Of a stretch of DNA of 64,000 nucleotides, positions 49,901 to 62,034 are shown one piece after another. The notes under the pieces were generated by a model, which was not told the DNA's origin, did no database searches, and worked only from the letters and a program-made list of their open reading frames with translations. The DNA lies in contig QNGE01000122.1 of NCBI GenBank assembly GCA_008508345.1, positions 91,935 to 155,934 on the forward strand, written 5' to 3'. A program made the position numbers and the translations under genes. This DNA comes from Paragonimus westermani. Taxonomy: Eukaryota > Platyhelminthes > Trematoda > Plagiorchiida > Troglotrematidae. How positions within the stretch are numbered: position 1 is the first letter of the stretch; every line of letters starts with the position of its first letter.

Positions 49901-51483
49901 TGACTATCATGAACGCACGTCGATGTCGGAAGGTGTAGTTGGGATGTCACTGCAATGTGGCGCAAGATAAAATGGGAGCAAATAATGTGGAGGGGTGAGT
50001 CACGGTTCATTCTGAATCCCCAAGACAGGAGACTCGAACCTTCATAAACAAACGACCAGATGTCTTTTTTAACTTCATCAGTCATAACGTGCTCTTTTTT
50101 GCATGGATTTCAACCTATTAGCTGTTTGCATCTAGCATATAAACAACCAGGATTCGGCCGGGATTCCAACAGATGCCTAATTGGGTTTTCACCACCGGTT
50201 ATTCTAAGTAAACTTCATCAAGATGGTAGACAGTTGCTTCGAAATACTCTATTTAGATAAGTGTAAAAAGTATCGCGGAATTAATGTCTTCTGGAAAATT
50301 TTATAAAAGATAATTTTCAAACTTACGCACTAGGTCACAAGGTGTAGGTTGTGAGGGCAACAAAAAGGTGCACAACTTAGCTGTCACATATTTTTTCTTG
50401 TAGACTTGACTATTTAGATGAACAGACGAATAGTAAATTAACTTTAAGCAGACATTGATCGAAGCAATTCTGTTGCTCATGCTAATAATCGAGCTAACGA
50501 TACTGTTGATTCTCCTTGCCAGCATTGAGAAAAAAGTGATCAAAAACAGATGAACTTGCGATCTCAATTAGGCGCATCAGCGTAGATTACTATCTGTTAC
50601 TGATTGCATATAGGATGGGAGAATATGAAATTACGTTTATCAGTTAAGAATGGATGGTCCATTAAACGGACCAACAGAATGTCGTTCATTCTGTGCACGA
50701 CAGACTCACAAAATTTGGTCACTGTTTAATACATAATCAACTCTTTTGAATAAAATGTCTGGGATACTGGATATCTAGTTCGCCCGAAAAACGTGGAGGC
50801 TCGGAATTAAATCGGACGTTGGAGAAAGAAAGTGATGTGGAGTTACCAAGATTTCCGCGACAGTTATGGAAATATGTTGTGCTGGCTATCTGTCACATAC
50901 AAATTTTCCTAATGACAGTATGATATTCTATTTAGTGGCATTAGTAGTAGTGGCAGTTCTGTACACTACGCATACACTTGTGTTCTGTAGTGGCTGATCC
51001 AATTCGGTTGATGGAAAGATTTGTCGATAAGGTCTCATGTTCATTTCACGTGTGAAATTAACTGGTATAAATCTAGCCTCATGTTCCATATTTCATACCA
51101 CACGCAAAAAGGACAGAAACTGTTGAGTTCGAGTGCTTAGAAACCAAAACTGCTGCTCATGACGTAAATCAAAAGCGTCCAGTCAATAAGTTGAAGAGTT
51201 AGCCAGGACTAAGAAACGAGACTTCATCAGGTGAAATTAATGTAACTGAAGATGTAACAGGTGTGAGTTTTAAGAAATGGAGTGTTCGCTTGTACTCTTT
51301 TTGTAAGAGGTCCTTGAAATGTAACAATGAAGTTAATTTCACATTGTTGGAAATTGGTGAAATGCTTTAACCGCACCAAACGTTTTACAACAGCTAACTG
51401 TCAGTTCTGCCCTGAGATATACTTGAAAAAGTGTCACGCGTTTTTGTGCAAAAATACCTGGATCGCATTGCTCAGCAATCTGA
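46913..51483. other. Intron stretch with one minus exon candidate
   Basis: At 47854-48077 on minus, an acceptor (AGCTCTTTATTGCATAAG) is followed by two bases and about 74 codons to a TGA (YAITVGEYGNELATQDKQFH.., ..YSSVLEEPLMERTKSDFLQG..). It is protein-like, but its phase does not fit the Hv1 transcript (phase 0 needed). The ORFs at 47403-47633, 49864-50085 and 50301-50567 are unsupported. Confidence 0.3.
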
Positions 51484-52700
51484 TATGACATCATTGTAGC
51501 GTTGATCATCTTACTCAAATTTAGTGATCACCTGCACAAACGAGCCATTTACAGCTTGAGAGGTATCTTTGAATTTGATGAAACATTAAAGCAGCTGAAC
51601 GTAATAGGCAAACGTTTATTCTCACTTGACGTCACATCTTTCTTCACTAATATTCCACTCACTGAAACGAATGAGTTTCTCGGACAGTATATTGAAAGTA
51701 ATAATATCATTGTGGGAATACCGCTAGAAGAATTAAAGCAGTTACTATATCGTTGCACACACAACGTTCAGTTTAAGTTCTCTGGCAAGTTATACCGTCC
51801 GAAGGACGGAGTAGCAATGGGGTCGCCACTAGGCCCATTGCTGGCTGATATCTTTATGGCAAAGTTAGAGTGTAGCTCATTAGCAGCTCAAATAAAATCG
51901 GTCATCCTTTACAAGCGTTATGTAGACGATATCATCTGTGTGGCAGATGAATCTAAAAGTCTCAGTGAGGTACTGACTCATTTCAACTCTGTGCATAAGA
52001 ATCTTCGTTTCACCCTAGAACCCGAATCATCCGCAGGTATAGCATTCCTAGACGTGCTCATGTCCCGTCGCGAGGATGGCACGATACAACGGAAGGTGTA
52101 TCGTAAGGCAACCTGGACGGGTCAGTATACAAACTTCAACAGTTTTGTAGCACTAAAACAAATGAAAAACCTAATTCGATGTCTGATAGATAGGGCCACG
52201 AAAATATGTTCGAGCGACAGCATCGAAGAGGAAATACAGTTTATATTTAATATACCCTTTGAAAATGGCTATCCGGAGCAATTTATTCATGAAAATATGT
52301 TAACAAGCGCTAAGATAGATAAACCACAAACTGCAGACAAAAAGTCTGTTTATACTTCCCTGCCCTTCAAGGGTGATGGTGTCGCTGAAACCGTAACCAA
52401 GACGCTTAGTGTAGCAATCAATAAGGCGTTTTTCGCAGCTCAACTAAGCGTTCACTTTGTCTCCACACCAGTATTGCGCTCCCACATTTGATCGAGTCAA
52501 CTCATCTGATCAATCAGACCAAATCGTCCAGGCCAATCTACCGAATATATGGGATACAATCAAGACAGGTCAAAGGTCGTATACTGTCAATTGCAGAGGC
52601 CATCGCAATTCGCCTATACTCACCACCATTGTGCGCTCAAAATCGACTAATCAAAACGTTGAATCTTCCGTGGACGTGTACGCAAACCCAGGATAGAATG
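51484..52700 (+). mobile_element. Penelope-like element: reverse transcriptase plus endonuclease tail
   Basis: The open frame 51484-52491 encodes a PLE-type reverse transcriptase. Counting from 51502, motif A is FSLDVTSFFTNIPL (residues 40-53), motif B GVAMGSPLGPLLADIF (103-118), catalytic YVDD 140-143, and FLDV 182-185. The PLE-typical RKVYRKATWTGQYTNFNSF follows (197-215). The N-terminal RT region is missing; a stop at 51481-51483 precedes and no ATG start exists, so it is 5'-truncated. After the stop at 52489, another frame gives ..SIAEAIAIRLYSPPLCAQN.. and NLPW (to about 52690), the C-terminal end of the GIY-YIG nuclease. The nuclease core (CxxC..YIG) is deleted. It lies antisense in the large Hv1 intron. 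Probably inactive, but the RT core is intact. Confidence 0.9.
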
Positions 52701-52915
52701 ACTGCGTAGATGTGACGCATCGCTCGCAAACTTCGTACAACTCCCGTGGCCAATGTTACGTAACTAAGTCTCATGACTCAAACCAGACAAAAAACTGTTG
52801 ACGGACATCTTTCGCTTTAGTGATATGTTATCCACCACCTCCATCTAACCCATATAAATGTGTTGTATTTAGCCCGATGATGAAACACCGAAAACGAGCT
52901 TGTTTGCTACGCATT
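52701..52915 (+). mobile_element. 3' tail of the PLE with hammerhead-like motif
   Basis: Untranslated tail following the endonuclease remnant. The last 55 bases match 190-245 of the window. TAGC (52870-52873), CCGATGA (52874-52880), mini-hairpin TG-AAA-CA (52881-52887), GAA + AAC (52890-52895), loop GAGCTT, GTT (52902-52904), T, then GCTA (52906-52909). The order is that of a type I hammerhead, but core position U4 is C here. Stem I pairs TAGC with GCTA, against TGGC with GCTA in the other tail. Confidence 0.55.
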
Positions 52916-54825
52916 TCTTCTCATGACTAAACTGGGCATATTCACAGTAGTGAAACAAACTACTATTGTTTGAAGACAAATAGACACATCACATCCGTAC
53001 CCAGAAAAGGTTCCATACATATCTTTAGGTTTGTTTGCGTTGTTAGTTTTAGTTTTGCAGGTGGACGCAGACGCACTGAAAGCAATACGCGGCACACTAG
53101 TGCATGTATTAGCAAACATGAAGAGTTGTACTACCGATGAAAAACAAGGTGGCTTAGAGAAACCAGACATCTACTGGGTCCGAAGCTTTTAAGAGCAATT
53201 TCAAACACATACTGGGAGATGTGCTGCATATCGTGGAGGTTGCGGCAAACATTTTCAGTTGGGTTTGCTGAAATCCCGTTATCGGTGCTCACATTAATTA
53301 TCAGATCGTTTTGGGTACGCCTGCTTTTGATGTGTTTACGTTATCCCATCATCTTTGTGTTTTTAATCGGTGAATATGCATCAGGTGCACCATGTCACCC
53401 TCAATTTTGTCACACTACCGCTTTTTCAAACATGACTACTAATTTCTCCCCTACTAAGTGCCGCCTTAATGTGATTTGCGAACAAGTCACACCACGTCGT
53501 TCAATAAGGTGCAACAGTTATTAAAGACACTGTTGTTCTGCTGGGCGTTATAATAATATAATTCCCTACGCTCATCTAAATTTTTGTAACAAATGACTGT
53601 TCAGAAGGATGCACTTGAATGGCTGGGTCTCCGGTGGTTGTTTTGTTGACAGTCGAATATAGACGAGAAAACACACCGCTTTTTGAAATTTCCTTCGAGC
53701 CCCCACGGTGTGCGGAAACAAGTGCTAGTCTATAACAAACTCCATGTTCTACTGAACATTGTAGGTGTGATAAATGAAAATTCAGTTAGGACTCCATGTT
53801 CCTGCCTGAAGTACTTTCACAAACATTCATAGGATATTTTGCGGAATTTGGGAATTTTGTTGTTACAGGTGTTGCAGTGTACACTGATGCTTACTTGAAT
53901 TATTTTTTCAGGTCTCTATCGGTGGAAACGCTGGGGTTAGAGTTGTATGACACGTGAGACAATCGACCCTGAACTATACTTTCGTAGCTGGTGACATTAA
54001 AAATCCCTGTAGTTTAGACTCTTTAGTCTGTCATTGTTAATGATCAACAAGTACGACGGACTAGGAACTATATGCATGATTCTCTGCCTACTGAAATTTA
54101 TGACTTGAACTTGACGCAGGCATCACTGAGGAATATCAGATGTTTCGTGTGTATTTTCACCTGCAAAATTTCGTGATAGATTACAATAAAATCCGAGGAT
54201 ATCTTGACACTGATGATCGCGCACTTAACCCAACTAACTTTCAAGCAAAAACGGGAAAAATTTTTCAAGAATTCTGTGGCAAACCAGATAATTAGTCATA
54301 CGCTTTTGAGTGGAAACTTCTTGCATTAATGATTTGATAGTAATCTTGCCGCCTAATCCTAAACAAGGCACTCAAACACTTTTCCAATCAACTGACGATT
54401 AGGAAGTAATGCATCAGCAAATCCTTAAAAACACTAACCACTCAATCTAGCCCCTTTGTTTTGGGATCTTGAGGTAACACTATTGCAGTTCAACAGACTG
54501 ACGTTCACCGGACAGGAGACAAATGAAAAACTTCCTTCACCTCGTGGCATAAACAGTGCAGCAAAAGGGTAGGTGACCATATAGCTTCGATTCTGGCTAT
54601 TTCTTGATATGGGCTTGTTGCTCATGTGTTTTGCTCAGATAAGGTCAAATTAGTGACCGTTTGAATAATATTATGTAGTAACGATAACTTGCCTACTTCC
54701 CAGCTTACTTCACAAGGTTTATAAGGTCCGCTATAATCAAATACATTGTATAAAACTCGAACTCCTGTGTATTCTGTATTGAAATAATCCTTCTGGTCTT
54801 TGAGTTAATTTCAACGGACACTCAC
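52916..54825. other. Intron stretch; no confident gene
   Basis: The + frame at 53219-53524 (101 codons, hydrophobic) and the minus frame at 52907-53170 face each other without splice support. Minus 54434-54587 could be read as an alternative last exon after the S2 exon, but its acceptor is weak. Nothing else seen. Confidence 0.3.
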
Positions 54826-55205
54826 CTGGTTGCGATCACGAAAAAATTTTCTTCCCAGACAGGCAATCTTCAAAATCACGCATAGTAAAAATAGTCCTGT
54901 GATTGCGATGCTCAGATAGTGCAAGATGGCTGAAACATCATGCATGGTTTTTGCCCCTATCAACACCGAATTCGACACTGTCTTGTCTGTATAGTCCTGA
55001 GACAGCTTTTCTTCATCTTGCTGAACTTTTTGGACATTCGGATAGGTTGAGTGGCTTTTCGACTGAGGGTTATGCTTCAGAAACTTCTCCCAATCGATGA
55101 CATCCAGAACCAAGTTGCCGGATAGATTTTTGGAACTTATAAAATCTGGCTGGAAGGAAGGTTCGACCTTGGCAAGGTGCTGATTGTTTAGGGAGTATTT
55201 GGAAT
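54826..55205 (-). CDS. HVCN1: Hv1-like proton channel: S2 exon with long preceding loop
   Basis: Minus strand: a superb acceptor (..AACTGGCCTACTTCCTTTCAG) before 55205 and strong donor (AACCAG|GTGAGT) after 54826. Two bases plus 126 open codons end in phase 0. Residues 1-90 are polar (NLS sequon at 26-28; ..VQQDEEKLSQDYTDK.. near 60-73). Residues 91-116 (SAILHYLSIAITGLFLLCVI, then LKIACL) are the only membrane helix and align with Hv1 S2. His95 and Tyr match the His140-Tyr pair, Phe105 matches Phe150 and Lys112 matches Lys157. Cys108 replaces the conserved Glu153. GRKFFRDRNQ is the cytoplasmic S2-S3 turn. Hv1 normally has S1 just before, with a short loop. Here none is seen, only a weak NLVLDVID at residues 30-37. 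A calcium-channel S2 was considered; S4 in 41108-41231 decides for Hv1. Confidence 0.8.
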
Positions 55206-55450
55206 CTGAAAGGAAGTAGGCCAGTTAATTTACGTCATTAGTATTGTAGTGTTCTGTGGGATGAGAAAACGAGTTGTAACTTAATCCCCATATCATACAA
55301 GACATTCCTTTTTACTTTAATTTTAATGTACTAATCAATATTTTTTAACATTTACTACGCCGAAAGAAATTCTACTAAAGCGATTCTGCCTGTCATGACC
55401 TTGCTAAAACGGATTAACGAAATGTGGTATATGAGAAAGCTTCGGTTTAC

Positions 55451-55539
55451 CTTTGGAAAAACGAAAAACATCTTTATTGTTAAAAACAAATTTAATGAGT
55501 GAGCGGACTGAATGAGTACGAAAAATACAGCAGTGAATC
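55451..55539 (-). CDS. Probable exon upstream of the Hv1-like S2 exon
   Basis: Minus strand: acceptor TTTTATTTTCTAATTCAG before 55539 and donor CCAAAG|GTAAAC after 55451. One base, 29 open codons and one base. The leftover G completes the AT that starts the S2 exon (codon GAT), so the 245-base intron splices in frame. The peptide IHCCIFRTHSVRSLIKFVFN.. is basic-amphipathic and could match the helix that precedes S1 in Hv1, but then S1 itself would be missing. Alternatively it is part of an enlarged S1-S2 loop, with S1 further upstream. Phase and splice sites are seen; the role is inference. Confidence 0.5.
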
Positions 55540-56972
55540 CTGAATTAGAAAATAAAACTCTACTTTTGAGTAAACTCCACTGTCAGGAAGACCCTTACAG
55601 TATTCAGCATTCCCAAAGCTCCGCATATTGAGTTAATGCAAGCTCTTGCTCACTGTCACATATTTTGAAAGCAAGAACTAGCCTCAACTGAGCCCGATAA
55701 GTACATATAATCTGTGTTACTTTGGCGTGCCGCAATATCAAACCACCATAAAGTGAGAACAATCTTGACTATTAATTCCCTAACATGAAGACGTCTTTCT
55801 AAGTAACTTCATCCATATCCTACATACGATTAGGAATTACTCGCGACGGTGAACCTAACAATTACGACAGCTTTGATGGTGAATATGCGGGTCGGAGGAG
55901 GAAGCAACAAAGAGAGCAGGAAGAACTGTATATATTCACGAAAGCTTCACAGCGTATTGCAATAGATGCAAATGAGTAACCCGTTGAACCAATCAACTTA
56001 CTGAACAATTTGGGTTATAAAGTTTAAACTTCCACTAATAAACTTTGAATAAGAGAGTCCTCGTTGATATTTCGACTTAGATGGATTGAAACTACTCACT
56101 TTATTGTCGGCTATAGATTTATCGACGTGCGAAAGACTAGCTGCAACTGATAATGAACTTCCGCGGGGCTAATATTATGAAACCACAACCGACTGCCCCT
56201 CTTTTTAAATTTGGAGAAGTAAAATGTAATCGAGTTTTGTTATGAACTACTTAACGGTATCCTGGCTTTTTGAGATGTCATTCTACAGGAAGCAGAATCA
56301 ATCAGTAACGTCAGAACTAAGACAACCCATCCAACTTAAGTGATTGTAATTTATGCACAGCATGCATCACAATCAAAAAGCACGCCAGAAATCGTTGCAT
56401 GAATTGAAGAGCTTACAAGCCAATCGATGTACTGTTTTTATACTAAAAATTATTCGGTTTGAGTCACATTTTTATTTACCAATCCCAACAACACTGTCAG
56501 ACATAAGATATTAATTTGTAAACTGACGTCTACCATGTGCACTGTTTTTAGGGATATACTGTACCAAATCACTTAGCTGAAAATGTTGCACAAAGTTTGT
56601 CTGGTAAAATTAAAATTTTTCTAACCAGATTTGTGCACACTTTGTTACTTTAAATCGAAAAATGTTCAAGTGCACTTGACGGCATACATGTTGTCTTGTT
56701 TGACTTCGTAGTGATACATAGCAGTTTAAACAAAAGATGATGCAAATTACTGACTTTCAATAAGTTCGCGAAACTCTAAGTGACAAATAAAACAAAATTT
56801 TAAGGAAAGCCTGGATTTAATCCGGGTCTCTTATAAGTGCTTTCAGCATGACTGTAAGTGGTACACAACAGGGTAAACCGCACAGCGAACGAATTTGATT
56901 TTTCGAAATGAAATTATGCTGGGATTACCAAATATCATTGAGAACAAACAACATGTTTTCTATCAACAACAG
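55540..56972. other. No confident gene; one SINE-like scrap
   Basis: On minus at about 56808-56858, ATGCTGAAAGCACTTATAAG.. and CCGGATTAAATCCAGGC resemble a decayed tRNA-type pol III head (B-box region). A possible micro-exon (WKFKLYNPNCS, before a GTAAGT near 56000) on minus cannot be confirmed. Hv1 S1 was looked for here and not found. Confidence 0.3.
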
Positions 56973-57062
56973 TTAAAATTCAATAATCCGGTTAAAATCA
57001 CCGAATTCATTGTCGTACCAGCCAGTATGCCGATTGCGGTTGTTGGAACAGATATTACTGCT
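56973..57062 (+). CDS. 90-base + exon, unrecognised
   Basis: A good acceptor (ACATGTTTTCTATCAACAACAG) before 56973 and donor ACTGCT|GTAAGT after 57062. Thirty codons are open, phase 0 at both ends, reading LKFNNPVKITEFIVVPASMP.. and IAVVGTDITA. The minus strand is also open over part of it behind a fair acceptor (TTTTCAACTTACAG), so the strand is not certain. Beta-strand-like composition; no family recognised. Confidence 0.45.
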
Positions 57063-60000
57063 GTAAGTTGAAAACCAAACCTATGATAGGGTGTCTCAAA
57101 TAACATTGAGGTGCTAACGTAGTTCCGTCATGCTCAGTGTCAGGCCAGTGTTCCACCAGATAACTTTGTTGCCTAATGGACCTTACATCAGTTTTAACGG
57201 GAACAAAATGTCATTCGTTCGTCTCATTTAGAAGCTTGAACAAAACCGTCGGAACAATAAAACTGATAGTGGCTCATACTGATGCGCCAGTACAAAATGT
57301 ACAATGACATGAAACGGCTTTTCATATCACACAGTTGAAGAAGTGTGGTAGCTAGCCAATCGGCGGATTAAAAAAAGTTGCTAAGTTCAGAACGAGGTCA
57401 ATTTCATCAGCGGTTTTTTTTCAGCAAAAACGGTCGCCTCAGTCAACTGATTTCGTAGGTATTATTGAATAGCAAAAGTTTAGATTGAAATGGCATAATA
57501 TGCTTTTATAGAGTGAAAGGATATCCGCCAAAATGGATGCAGAAATCCGTATTACCGAAGAACTGCACTGCTGCTGTAACATACAGACAGCTACTGTCCA
57601 CAATCACAAAGCAAGTTCTAAACATTGGCCAGTTTATCAACTCATTTCGTGCATTCAAAATTTTATTACGTCACCACCTTTAACACTTTTGCTTTTCGTA
57701 AATATTCCATCAATATATACTACATGTTTTTCATTTAATGGACTAAAAGCGCGATCACCGAACATATCAGTAATACGAAAAGACAATGGCATGAATTCAA
57801 AATGACTTTTTGACTTGTAAGCAGTTGTGAAGTTGTGAACCACATGTTGTCCGTAGGTTGGAATAAAGTTAATCAACCGGAATTACCATTCTGTGACTTG
57901 ATGTGCTAAACTTTTGGAAACTAACTTATTAGCGAATTCAGACAGTAAATTTTTCAGAGGAAATATGAAACTTTGCGTTCACGTCATATTCCATTAAGGT
58001 TGGTTAACATTTTTATGTCTGAAGAAGAATTTGGGAATGTTAAACACGGCTCTCAATCTGTCAAGAAGTAAAATTCTACAAATGTAGACGTATTTAGCTG
58101 GAAATGCGGTTTTGCCGAATTGCGGGTTGAAAGGGTTTTTCATACACTGGTTAGATTATCATTCAATTTATGTACAAAAACGGCATTTTGCAAGCAGATA
58201 AACACAGGACTATTTACTGTTAACATTATACAAGTACTATGAATTGCAGCAAAGCAAGATATTTGTATATACACTCTTGTTCAATTGAGCTCAGGTCAAA
58301 CGTGTATATCGTCTAACCAAATCAACAAATTCCACCAAGAAATACTGAGAGGCTTTCGCATCTACCATCTAACAGTCTAACGCGAAGCACACCTTCAGCT
58401 TGGAGAGGCCAAACAGCCAATACATCACTTACGGTTATCAATCAAATGATTCTAATTTTTTCCTGGTACTGTAATTCGCACTGGCTAGTCTGTCCACTTT
58501 TTGAAGTTCAGCCAGAAAGGAGAAGCACAGAACACACACGTGTGTAGAAAACCTAACAAAAAGTACAGTCGTTTTCAGAAACTGTCGTGTTTTACTGTTT
58601 TAATAAAACAATATTGTTCCGGAGAATTAAAGCTGAGTTATAACTTAGTCTGTTCTTTTGCAACGAATTCTTGTCAAGACTTTCGAGATAACATCTACAA
58701 GTGGAAAACAATTGAAAGTGCGCAATATGAACAACACTCGTGACAGTTACATTCATGTGAAATATCTCGTCTACGTTTTGTAGATAAAAATGTGGTTTGG
58801 CGACGAGGTTGTGCGATTTTTAACGCTTGGTTGACGGTCAGCGTTTTTTATTGGATCAACTGATTGCGAAACCACAGTCTCTAACCTTTTAAATCAACGT
58901 CATCCCCGATGTTTATTGTGTACCGGGGAGAAAAGAGCTGATTATCCACATATTTTTCTTTAATTAACACAATTCAAGATTACTCTTTAAAATCATTATC
59001 TACTCTTGTTAGTACCTAGAACTTTATCTCTATGACAGGTGCAGTTGATTTGGTTTTCAACTATTCACAGATCGCAGATGGTGGGGTAGGCAGTTATAAG
59101 AGGAGGCTTATATACATTATAAATAGTGTGAGCGTCCAAAGCAGTTATGATAATTTCATTACTGGCTTAATGGATAAATGTTTGAGTTGCAATAAGGAGT
59201 GAAACATTATCACCAAGAACCCCCGAAAGTGGGGGTTTAGTTAATCTATAAAACATGGAACTTGGAACAGACCGCAAAGGTATCTAATGTTAAGAACTGA
59301 AATTAACTTCTATGACGAAGGGGCAAGGATTCTGAACGCTACTCGCAAATGCCCGTGTCTTTCGACTAAGGTAAACCACAGCTGTGCAACTAGCATTCAT
59401 TTCAGCAAGCCCAAGCAAAAATGGAAAGTGAAGGTTGCAGGTCATCTGATCAACTGAAAGCCTTCCAGTGGTCAGGTGATAGAGGAATTTGTTGGCGTGC
59501 ATCAAAATCAGACAGTGTGATTCTTTTTCAAAATAGAAAGTGGATCTTCGCCTGACTTTTGCTAACATGTATCACTGATGCTCATTTGAGCTATGACCAC
59601 AGGTTGATCAGGAGCAAACGTGTCCTCGTCTATAAATCTTTCCTTCGCGCTTGACAAATAGCAGCCTATCAGACATTTTGTCGGAGTTAGTCAAACGGCC
59701 ATGGTGATTCCGATCAAGACGATCTGGTCCACTGATCACTGATTGACAATTGATTGTTTTACAACTTCCGGTCCGACAATTCTTTCATCTCTAACCTGAG
59801 GCAGATGTCCGTGATATCAACAGTATGTGATATTGACGAGCCTTAAACAAACTCGTCCCCTGTTACTTTTTCCAACAGACATCTGAATGTATTTGAAACA
59901 CTACCTGTCGTCGAGTATTCTCAAGATAAGAGTTAACTCACTGGGTGTTCCAAAACTGACAGGCAAGATACTTTAAAACCTTAACAGCTTCTGCACTTTT

Positions 60001-62034
60001 GATTCCATGACTTGTGTTCCTAATTATGGTGAAATCCCGCAGTATGTTCGCGATGGTCAATCACAATAAGACAATACGTAGCCGGTAACCCGAAAGCTTA
60101 TACAGAATAGCCCCAATCTATATACCGTGGAGACTCAAAACCGTGTTATCCTAAGATAATAATGGTGTTTTTAGCCAGTAAAGTCTACTACCTTCATCCA
60201 TTATTTATTTGCCTGTTATCTACAGCTTAATGATTAACTGAAGAATTTTCCGTTAGCTAAAAGTCTGGCGTTGTATAGCTGAGGCTTAATGAAGTTCCTT
60301 CACTCGTAATCCATCAAGATATAGAACATGCTTCTTCAATCCATCCTGCCCTATATATCAGAAATCTGATCCATTCGAGTTCAAATAGGAAGTGAACATA
60401 GGTACAGTATTACACTATTTCTGCCTTAACACCGTGGTCTGTAACACTTCGGATCACAGCATTCTGGTGAAAGAATGAAACATGCATTGTCTACGGCAGT
60501 TAGACATATTTTCCATGTATACTACGCTGTGCATTGTTCTGTGAGACCACCAATGGCTAAAAATAAGACAAACCGTGGCATCACTACTGACACTCGTTCA
60601 ACTAAAGAAGGCTATTTTGAGCTACATGTAAAAGCGACGAGTTAAAGAACGCCTGCTTTTGTCGTTGAACAAATAAGTCGTTGTCAAACGAAACCATAGT
60701 TTATGATGTTCCATCTCATATTCTGAACTTTTGAAACGGCGGCTCACGGCAGAATAACACCTGTCCGGACTGGCGATCGTTTGTTTATACACACGATGAC
60801 GATTCAGGATGTATCTTACCTTATACGTCATATTCTCTTCACATGTTTAAAGTCTGGTATGTTGAATGACATGTAGGAAGTCGTTGGTCACTGTTCCGCC
60901 TGGATAACACCCAAGTGATTTCATAACCCCTGTCAGCCTTTAGATTTAGTTCATAACACGAGAAGGCTGAGGCATTTTAAAAAATATGCAGACAACCACC
61001 AACACCTCACCGTAATTCTGATGATATGGGATAGTTCAAGACCATGTTTGACAAGTGCAAATGAAAGCTAGATCTGTGCCTATTTGGGGTTAAGGTAAAC
61101 TTTTCCGTTTCAAGTGACTGCTTGTTTATACACATCACATAGCATCCATCAAAATTTCAAAAGCACCGCGTGTGCGAAAATCCTGTAGGAACAGCAGGAT
61201 TATTATAACACTTGGTTCAGTGTGACATTGGTGCAAATAAACTGAACTATTCATCCAAATGAGCACCGTTTAAACACGCGACAAAGGTGATAAATGGAAA
61301 GTGTTTATAAATTCGAAAAGTGCAACGTACATTGATCACGATCGTAGCGTTTGCAGGACTGTATCTTCCAAAAAACCAACCGCGTGAACAAGTACAGAAC
61401 TGTTACATACGTAGCAGAAAATATTATGTTTTCGTGTGAGGCAAACATATTTTTGTGAGGATACGCAACATTTGGATAAATATGGTTACAAGCATATGCA
61501 CATGTGGGCCCGGTTCATTCAGAACAGAACTTCATTGCAGCTTGGCGGTTCACTTTGGTTATACAAAGCACCTCTGAGTAAGTGAGTGTTCAAATTATGT
61601 GGACGGTTTAAGACCAAAGTTATTGTTCACCAGTTACCACTAACACTTTGCCACGACAATTCGGTATTTTGGGGTGATTGGTGTCACAGGCACGAAGGAA
61701 CATGCAGACAAACACGAAACCTCTTTGCTTAAAGTGACGGGAACAGAGAACATGCTGCTCAGTGGAACCGAATTGACGCAGGATAGTTTGAAATTGAGGA
61801 GGTGACTTATGGAACGTTTGTTGGTTTCACACTGAATATATTAACATAGTCAATGCAAAATTTTTATTTAAAATCCATGAATTCATTTGTGTGTGATAAG
61901 TGCGGACAAACTGAAGTGTGAACTCCTTTTACACCATGCTTCAAGACTATTCCGCTCATAGAGGAAGTGGGCTAGCTTAACTTGGCACCCAACTTGTCCC
62001 AGTCCAGTAGATTGTCACATCTGCTTTTTTGCAG
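57063..62034. other. Mostly empty; several exon candidates
   Basis: The best is + 58513-58743: acceptor TCCACTTTTTGAAGTTCAG, then a Cys/Lys-rich frame (QKGEAQNTHVCRKPNKKYSR..) to TGA, with no donor. On minus, 57655-57876 (..SHFEFMPLSFRITDMFGDRA..) and 59290-59568 (..LMHANKFLYHLTTGRLSVDQ..) look protein-like with weak borders. At minus 60820-60831 an ATG ACG TAT AAG precedes a strong GTAAGA donor and could be a first exon. None is recognised. Confidence 0.3.

Noticed and set aside
54434..54587. Alternative last exon after the S2 exon (NRSYMVTYPFAALFMPRG.. to a stop), in phase
   Set aside because: The acceptor has no pyrimidine tract, and the S3-S4 exon at 41108-41231 is a far better continuation of the channel.
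54826..55205. S2-like helix as part of a voltage-gated calcium channel (RKFFRDRNQ resembles a T-type turn)
   Set aside because: The HY-S-I pattern and the W-R-x-x-R-x-x-N S4 plus coiled coil in the following exons match Hv1, and no pore helices are present.
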